Origin: Paragorgia papillata
Lineage: Eukaryota > Cnidaria > Anthozoa > Scleralcyonacea > Coralliidae
Assembly (NCBI GenBank): GCA_035771165.1
Contig: JAWNZC010000345.1
Coordinates: forward strand, 1,443,001-1,507,000
DNA: 64,000 nt
Direction: 5' to 3'
Shown: positions 57,062 to 64,000 of the stretch, piece after piece
Position numbering within the stretch: the first letter of the stretch is position 1
How the letters are laid out: each line of letters begins with the position of its first letter
Position numbers and translations under genes: made by a program
The notes under the pieces: generated by a model
The model's input: only the letters and a program-made list of their open reading frames with translations
The model's database searches: none
Told to the model about the DNA's origin: nothing

Positions 57062-60000
57062 TTAAAGGGGAAAAAGCTTCCTCAACTGTTCCAATATTAA
57101 CCATGTTATAATAGTATGTGGTCCAAGACGTACCCAAGCTGGAATAAATCCCTGAAATATCAAATCAAATGAAGTATAAATGAGTAAGGGTTAATTAGGT
57201 CAGTGGTCATGGTTGATATTTCAGATAAAGGATATGATTGTGTTATATGAGTAGAGCTTAGGATCTGAGTTGATGTGTGATACACATTTTATGGTTCATG
57301 TTAATATGGCAGTAACAGTATAAATATGGTATCAATGTGTTTTACTTTTGATAGTTTGGGGGCATGCAGCTATGATAAAAATAATATTGATTGAAATTTT
57401 AAGTACTCTTGCATGGTATAATGCTGTGGTGGTATGGTGCAGTTTTGCTTCTGCAAGAATTGTGTTTTTTTTGCACTGCAATTGTACAGTACAGTACAGT
57501 ACAGTACAGTACAGTACAGTACAGTACAGTACTACAAGTTTTTGTGGAACAATGTTCTGCTATTTTAAGCATATAAAATTAAATAACTACTGAGAAATAT
57601 ACTTTGAGAGTTAGAAATTAAAACACTCATTAGTGTGTGAATTAATTGATCATTCCTGCCTGAGCCAGCCAAAAATAGCCCCTTTATTGTTAACCCTATT
57701 ATCATTAACACCAGATGATTTTATTGTCAAAGGGAGAACCCTCAGATATCCTAGGCAGCAATGGGTTAAGAACTGCAAGTCTGCAACAGGTGTATATACC
57801 TTGTAGAAGCCCATAGGTCCTAGTTTTGCAGTATGCCAAAAGCAATCAAATACATTCTGAAAATACAAGAATAGATAGAAAAGATTACCAGAGTGAAACA
57901 GTATTTCATTAAATCACTGAAAATAATTTGTTGCTTACTTTATATTCTCCGGAGTTCATCATTCTTGTCTTCATTACATCGAAAGGTTGAGTTACAGCCG
58001 TTGCTATGGTGCCCTAGTATCGAGTTAAACAATGCTAAATTTTAGTGTGTACAACAAGTGTGTCCTGTGCCTGTGTTGGTGTATGCATGTGTGGTTGTGT
58101 ACAGTACCGGTGTACCAGTAAATAATAATAATTTGGGGAGGGGGGGGGAGCACAACACATTAATTAAAATGGTTTTGAGGTACAGACTGAGACTTAATTA
58201 TTTTTTTATTAACCCTTTCACTCCCAAATACAGAATTTTCTGTACTTTATTATTTTACTCTATCTAACACCAGATTATTTTTTACTCGTCAATGGGAGAG
58301 CTCCTGGAAAGTTGGGAGTGAAAGGGTTAATCATGAGTTTTCAGAATCCTACTACAGCCATTTCTAATCTTCTATGCCAACTGGTACCAGTAAATAACAT
58401 ATTTTTAATAAAAATACAGCATGCCACCATTTTAAGCTAAATTAGTATAATTTAACTACCGGTAATACTTACTGCTAGAAAACTTGATGTAAAATGCGTT
58501 ATGATATTATCACGGAAATAGCTATGAAATAAATCATAAAATTACTGAATTAAATACAGTTAGTAGCTCAAGGTCACCCCTATACCACCCCTGTTCTCTC
58601 TCAGCTGCAGGGTATAATATAATTACATAATTTGCGAAGTGTCTTACCTAGTGCGAAGTAATGTTTCTTTTATTTGATCATAACAGGCTACCTATTGGAG
58701 AGATCCTCATTTTAATAAATTTTCCTGTTTAAAAACATGCATGTTTCCAACATAAACTGTCACACCTAACATTAGCTTGCAGATGGTAATAATTGCTGTA
58801 GTAATACGTTTTCTGTACCAGTAAACCTACCTGAGCTGATGTTATCAGAATTGCTCTTGTTGATGTCATTGACACTCCTCGCATCCAGGTTGAGATGCCC
58901 TCTGTTTACAAACAAATAAAAAATATAATGATACATGCACAAACATAGTACTGAGGTTGTTAGATTGATGTCTTGAACTATGCCATACAAGCCGAGATTA
59001 CTGTAACAGTCACTGACAGTGTTTTAACCTCTTAACTCCTTGTAAGAGGGCTGCCACTTCACCTAAAACAACCTCACATTTACAAAGGAATTTTCTAGCC
59101 CTTCATGCTTATGCATACAATAAGTCAATGGAAAAGTTCCAGCCCTCTTAGGCAAGATCTCGGGTAGTTTCATCCAGTGTCTGAGTTCATGGATAATGTT
59201 GCTCTTACTGTCAGTAGTATTAGTTACTTAGTTTATTCATGCATAAATTATCTTTGATGTGCCACGGTCAATAAATAGGTTATTGACCTTGCATATTAAA
59301 TGACCTACTATATCGCTTTAAAACCATGTCTAGAATACCATTTTTTGTTAAATAATGACAAATATCATCTGTATCATGAATAAACTAAGTCGGTTAGTGA
59401 CCTTAACCTCGGTCACTATGCTGGTTATTACCCTTGGGGTTAATAACCAGTGTAGTGACCTCAGTTTCGGTCACTAACCTATACTTAGTTAGCATTAGAT
59501 AATTTAGATCATTACCACAAACAACCCACCTTCTCTTGCAATCCTTATGACTCCATCAACTGCATGTTTATAACTAGAAAGTGAATAAGATTTATTTTCA
59601 AGATTTACTTAATATGTACAGGAGGCTGGGGTGGGGCTGGCCTGGGAAGGGGCCACCAGGACATCTTTTGTCAGTTTATACATCTGTTTGGAAATTACTA
59701 TTAGAAGTGAGGAAATTCTATTCCAGAAGCCTGTTCACCCATATAACAAGAACATTTGTAACAGGAAGTAGTCCAAAAAACGTCATAATTTTCTTTGCTC
59801 TAAAATGCTAGCTATTTTCTGCAGTCTGGAGACCACTTTTCATATGGTAATGCACACTGGAAAAATCCCTACATGAATACTGGTGGTTTGGGGTCCACCA
59901 GATTTCGACCGAGTCATTCCCAGACCACGAATTACACTTTCATGGCAGGAATGTTAACTGGGGGGTCCTGATGGACCCTCCGGACCTGGATAGTTTCATA

Positions 60001-63000
60001 TCCGACTCCACCTCACTCTACTCCACTCCACTCTGACTAGAGCTGTGCCCATCGGTCCATATTCGTAATCGATTAATCGTTGACAACAATCGATTAATAA
60101 TTGATTAATCGTATTAAAAAATCAACATGTGTTGCCATTGTTTGTCCCTTCAAATAAAGGGGTGCTTTTAAGCTTTTTACTACTTCCTTAGAGATAAGAA
60201 TCGAAACAAGTCGCGTTCGACATTAATTTGATACACAATATAGCTGTTTTTAACAGGGTGAATGTCACAATGCCATCTCATTTCCACAACTTTTTAACAA
60301 AAACTCATTTTAGTATCATGCTGTTGACTTTTGTCAATGATTCAATTGTTGTTAACAATTAATCGATTGCTGAAAAAGAATCGATTAATCGGGCACAGTT
60401 CCAACTCTAACTCTACTTCACTCTACTCCATACCCCCCTTCCCGTACACCCCTGCCAGTATTAATAGTTAAAGTATATAGATGGTTTTAAAGGAGACAAC
60501 AGTTAAATTACTTACTTTCTTCTAAGTTCTGGTTTTATTTTTATATCATTTTGCATCCTATTATGAAAAAGAAAATCACAACTGTCAACCTTATAAATTT
60601 TTTTAATATAATTTATCAATAAGATGTATAAATATAAAGCATTCTTGATTCAACTATTTCTGTATGGTACTTACCGAACATTAACCAAGTCAGCTGGATT
60701 TCCAGCAAATCCACCAAAAAACCCTATTTAACATAAAAAAATGGATTTTAAGTCTGATTTTAATAATGTTATTTAATAATATTATTTTAGTTGATTAATT
60801 ACTGAATAGTTTTAATAATAATGGTAGCTGTCTGAATATAAATTCTGCCTAGATAGTTGTTTTTTACATTTCAAGTGGGGCCCTCCAACTTTGTAAAACA
60901 GGAGTAAAAATGAATGCTCCACTGGAAACATTCAGTATCTCATTGCCAAAAATCTCAACACTTCATCCCCTTTTTGTTTTACTTGTCAAACCTGTTATCT
61001 AGGCAGGTGGGAATTGTTTACAGTAGTTCATGGCACTATTCGATGTATTCGTACCTCCAAACATTGCAATTCCTAACTTTTGATAAAAATGCAGTGGTTC
61101 TACAAAAGATACAATTATAATTAGCAATTTTTACCGCTGCAGTTTCTATATAGCTTTAGTTTAATTAGTATGCAGAACATTGTCTCACCATTTCCCTTTC
61201 TTAGTTTTGATGAAGCAACTTCATAAATACCAAATCTTGTAGTTGAGTAGGTCAACTAAAAAATATACAACAATTCTGTCATTCTTTATTTGAATTTATT
61301 GATTGAATCCATCTTTACAATTAAATACTTTATAATTATAAATAAAACAGTAAAATTAAAGTAGACTGTAGTTTTATGGTCAAACTGGATGTTTTTTTAC
61401 CCACAAGTTTGCAATATTAACAATAATGCAACATTGCAATTTTTATCGAAACTTGCAAACACTTTTTACCTGTCTTAATATAGAAGCAGACAGCCCATTA
61501 TATAATCCCAAAATGCCATCTGATTTCAAAACTTTGACAGCCATTCCTGATAAACCTGTAGAAATCTTCTGCTGTGTTTGTAAGTGAACCTATAAAAGAA
61601 ACCCCATATCATGTTTAACCAGTTATGCTATGCTGGCACCATTTCCAGATTATGGTAGTTGTTCAGGGTTGCTGGAACCAACTGGGGATAGGTGTTCAGG
61701 TAATGGTCAGCTTTTACCCATCTTTTTATTGATTAACAGAATTTTGAAACCAGCCAGTGGATTTTCAAACACAGTGTCTGAAAATCCACAGTTGGCAAAT
61801 TTTCAAAATCTACAGTAACTAATGACCACAATGACATAATTACCTTTTGGTTGGTTGGTTGGTTGGTTTGTTTGTCTGTCTGTCACCAGGATATCTCAAA
61901 AACTATTGCACTGATTTTCATGAAAGTTTGCAGAAGGGTTGGCCATAGACCAATGACTAGCTACCATTTAATTTTGGTTGAATTTAGTCAAAAGGATGAG
62001 AAATTAATAAAAGCCTGACCACAAGATTCTCTGTGTATAAGAAATGCTTGATTGCGCTCATTATCCTTATTTTATGCAAATATTTTTGCATAATTTTGGT
62101 ACGAGTGCAATCAAGCATTTTATTCATACATGTATATGTGTTGGTCTTGTGACCTAGTTGGTTAGTGGGATGCTCGTTCTCTTTTTAAACATCTCTAATA
62201 ACCCACTGGCAGAGGTATATGTAGTCTCTGACTGCCCTCTAGTTATAGTTAGGTAATTAATTTTTGAAGTTGCTATTAGCCACTTTCAAAAGTTTCTCAG
62301 CAGGGGGTGATACTTGCAGACACCTATTACACAGCTGTCAACTTTTCACCCACTCAGCAGAAACATTTTGCCTTACCCCATGTACACACTTACAAACAAG
62401 CACTTAAATGTTGGATATGCAGGGGGGTAAGGCAGTATTCCTCCCATATATTGGCTATATGGGTTGTGCTGCTTGACAGGCATAAACAGGGGGGAAATAA
62501 ATCACTCATTTAGTCTGGAACAAGGGTTTTTGGGTTGGGTTTTTTTCTGGAGCAGGGTACTAGTTTGTCTGGAATAGAGCCAGGGTTTCAATTGTTTAGC
62601 AGGCACTACCCCCATACCAAGATTCGACAAATTGTTTAAAGTGCCACATAACCCCTTGTTGAGCATATTAGCACCAACATATCTTTTCTGTTATTGAACA
62701 CTTCTTTCATTTTTTATGCCCCTTCAAACTTGCAAAATTTCGCATCTGTTTGTCCCATGGCAGAGCAGTGAGGGGAATGGGTATAGGATGTGTCTGATGT
62801 AATACCAGGGATTCGTCTTCAAAAATCTATGAAGTGTAGTACACTGGAACTATAATAAAAGAATTAAAATGAAAAATATCGCCAAACTGGCTATAAACGT
62901 AACCTGGGTACATTCTTTCCTATTTACTTTACAGTAAAAAAATATAGAATTCCTGGTATTACATCACAAACCCTTCTCGAAACAGTCTCCCAAGTGCTCC

Positions 63001-63532
63001 GTCGTGTCTATCATTATCACCACTTCAATCGATTCTTAAATCAAGAGGATTTTACTAATTTATATTGCATTCTTCATCATTTGGATTGGGCGATGTTTAT
63101 TCGTGCAAAAAACGTTTTGGGGTTAGTGGCACTTTAAAGAATGTCAGGCATTCTAGAGGGAAGCATTCATATTGTCTCATTTGTCTGAATCCATCCAATC
63201 AGATTGGGTGATTAGAGATATCGCTAGTCTGATTTTCGGGGGGGACCGACAAGCTAGGGCAAACCCCCACGCGTGAGCAGGGAAAAACATAAATATAAAT
63301 AAACAATATAGCAATCAACTCAGCACCATCCAGTGCCCGTTAAAGGTCAAATAATGTGAAGTGCTTGGTCGATCCCATATTCGATCACTGGCTTTTATCC
63401 AGTTTCAAATATATAAAATATATCGCGTACCTTGAGTAGATCCAACGGGTGGGTTACACAAACGGCCATTCCAGATGAAATTCCTCCAAGATACCATCGC
63501 TGCTTTTTAATCAAGATCTTTTCCTCCTTCAT
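57062..63532 (-). CDS. SLC25A10: Mitochondrial dicarboxylate carrier (SLC25A10), complete
   Basis: Thirteen exons on the minus strand: 63532-63431, 61589-61470, 61255-61189, 61099-61055, 60723-60675, 60557-60516, 59573-59530, 58901-58831, 58691-58648, 58521-58473, 58013-57939, 57856-57800, 57151-57062; 284 residues (human 287). Three carrier repeats each show the Px[DE]xx[KR] signature: HPLDLLK at 28-34, NPADLVNVR at 120-128, QPFDVMK at 220-226. VHLQTQQ, VRMQND and the C-terminal EQLRKLF fit the dicarboxylate (malate/succinate-phosphate exchange) carrier of the inner mitochondrial membrane. In repeat 2 the usual [KR] position is V125, as in human DIC (ADLVNVR). Each exon junction keeps frame. 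It is convergent with GDE1. Related 2-oxoglutarate and uncoupling carriers are less likely because the order of motifs matches DIC throughout. Confidence 0.94.
57484..57532. repeat. (GTACA)n microsatellite
   Basis: About ten perfect ACAGT/GTACA units in the last SLC25A10 intron. Confidence 0.9.
60039..60402. mobile_element. MITE family D, copy 2 (inverted)
   Basis: Reverse copy of 16573-16944 (AGAGCTGTGCCCATCGGTCC end). ACTCTGACT / ACTCTAACT flank it as a 9-bp duplication with one mismatch. In an SLC25A10 intron. Confidence 0.85.
61590..63430. other. SLC25A10 intron 1
   Basis: A GTTG/TCTG microsatellite (61849-61885) is followed by AGGATATCTCAAAAAC...TTTTCATGAAAGTTTG, related to the sequence after the TCTG array at 28490. 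An inverted TTGATTGCGCTCATTA-type pair is at 62048-62120. The rest (62150-63430) shows nothing recognisable. Confidence 0.5.
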
Positions 63533-64000
63533 CGAGACAATAATGACAGGCTTTTCTCTTTAAAAAAATATCCACGAATTCCACAAAAATCCTCACTGCA
63601 AACTGTGCAATTTCGTCGTGATACAAAATTTATTACCAAAATATTTGCAAATATTGCCCCGGAGTTCTATAAATTAATATGATTGGAAGCGTGATCGATG
63701 CTTTGCTTGTCTGAATGTCTGTAGATTTCTTTTTGTTTTTTCGCCAAGTTTTAAACATCACATCATCATATGTTGGTGAGTGGTACGGATATCCAGCAGG
63801 GAAGCGATGGTTTGAAATCGTGTCCTTAGTACATGGACAATCGGACATAAATATAATATACGTGGACAATTGCACGTTGTACATTGTTTTGGGGCGGGGA
63901 CTGGCGAGAAATTACGTAACAAATGCATGAAACGGAAGATAGGAGGCAAAATTTCCTGTTTTAGCTTAGTAACGGCAAGCGTATTTACTTTATATTTTAC
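63533..64000. other. 5' flank of SLC25A10
   Basis: Presumed promoter and 5' UTR side of SLC25A10. Short open frames on both strands lack family features. No core promoter element stands out. Confidence 0.4.

Overview
This is eukaryotic nuclear DNA from an animal: intron-rich genes with short exons and GT-AG junctions lie in AT-rich sequence crowded with small inverted-repeat transposons, hammerhead-bearing Penelope-like remnants, tRNA-derived repeats and long simple-sequence arrays. The proteins are clear animal orthologues. The repeat style suggests a non-vertebrate aquatic animal, perhaps an anthozoan cnidarian; that is inference from general appearance, not a species call.

Four multi-exon genes were rebuilt by hand from exon phases. 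(1) Minus strand, 10247 down past base 1: a single-pass membrane protein with a signal peptide, a roughly 55-residue Ser/Thr-rich ectodomain, one transmembrane helix and a cytoplasmic tail of more than 670 residues with six YxN (Grb2-SH2-type) motifs; it looks like an undescribed transmembrane adaptor. (2) Plus strand, 11900-37086: a complete 18-exon, 527-codon BAR-RhoGAP protein of the ARHGAP17/ARHGAP44/SH3BP1 family without the long proline-rich tail. (3) Plus strand, 41058-47434: a complete 5-exon glycerophosphodiester phosphodiesterase (GDE1). (4) Minus strand, 63532-57062: a complete 13-exon mitochondrial dicarboxylate carrier (SLC25A10). Genes 1 and 2 are head to head, 1.65 kb apart. Genes 3 and 4 converge on a minisatellite of about 9 kb made of a 21-bp unit (47527-56505).

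Other coding remains are: an OTU-protease ORF pair between short inverted repeats inside an ARHGAP intron (23558-24772), a frameshifted non-LTR reverse transcriptase piece (27050-28010), a broken hAT transposase piece inside a complete hAT footprint (14039-14975), and the GIY-YIG C-terminus of a Penelope-like element followed by a hammerhead-like motif (7901-8394).

Introns are largely mobile DNA. Several insertions can be ordered in time because they interrupt each other, with target-site duplications visible (31852-33356, 30177-31035, 37290-38930). Three fold-back copies of one family (1703, 6242, 30302) have 10-13 bp target duplications and carry intact or decayed hammerhead cores.

The four genes do not form a pathway. 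They cover membrane signalling scaffold, Rho GTPase and membrane-curvature control, lipid metabolism, and mitochondrial transport.
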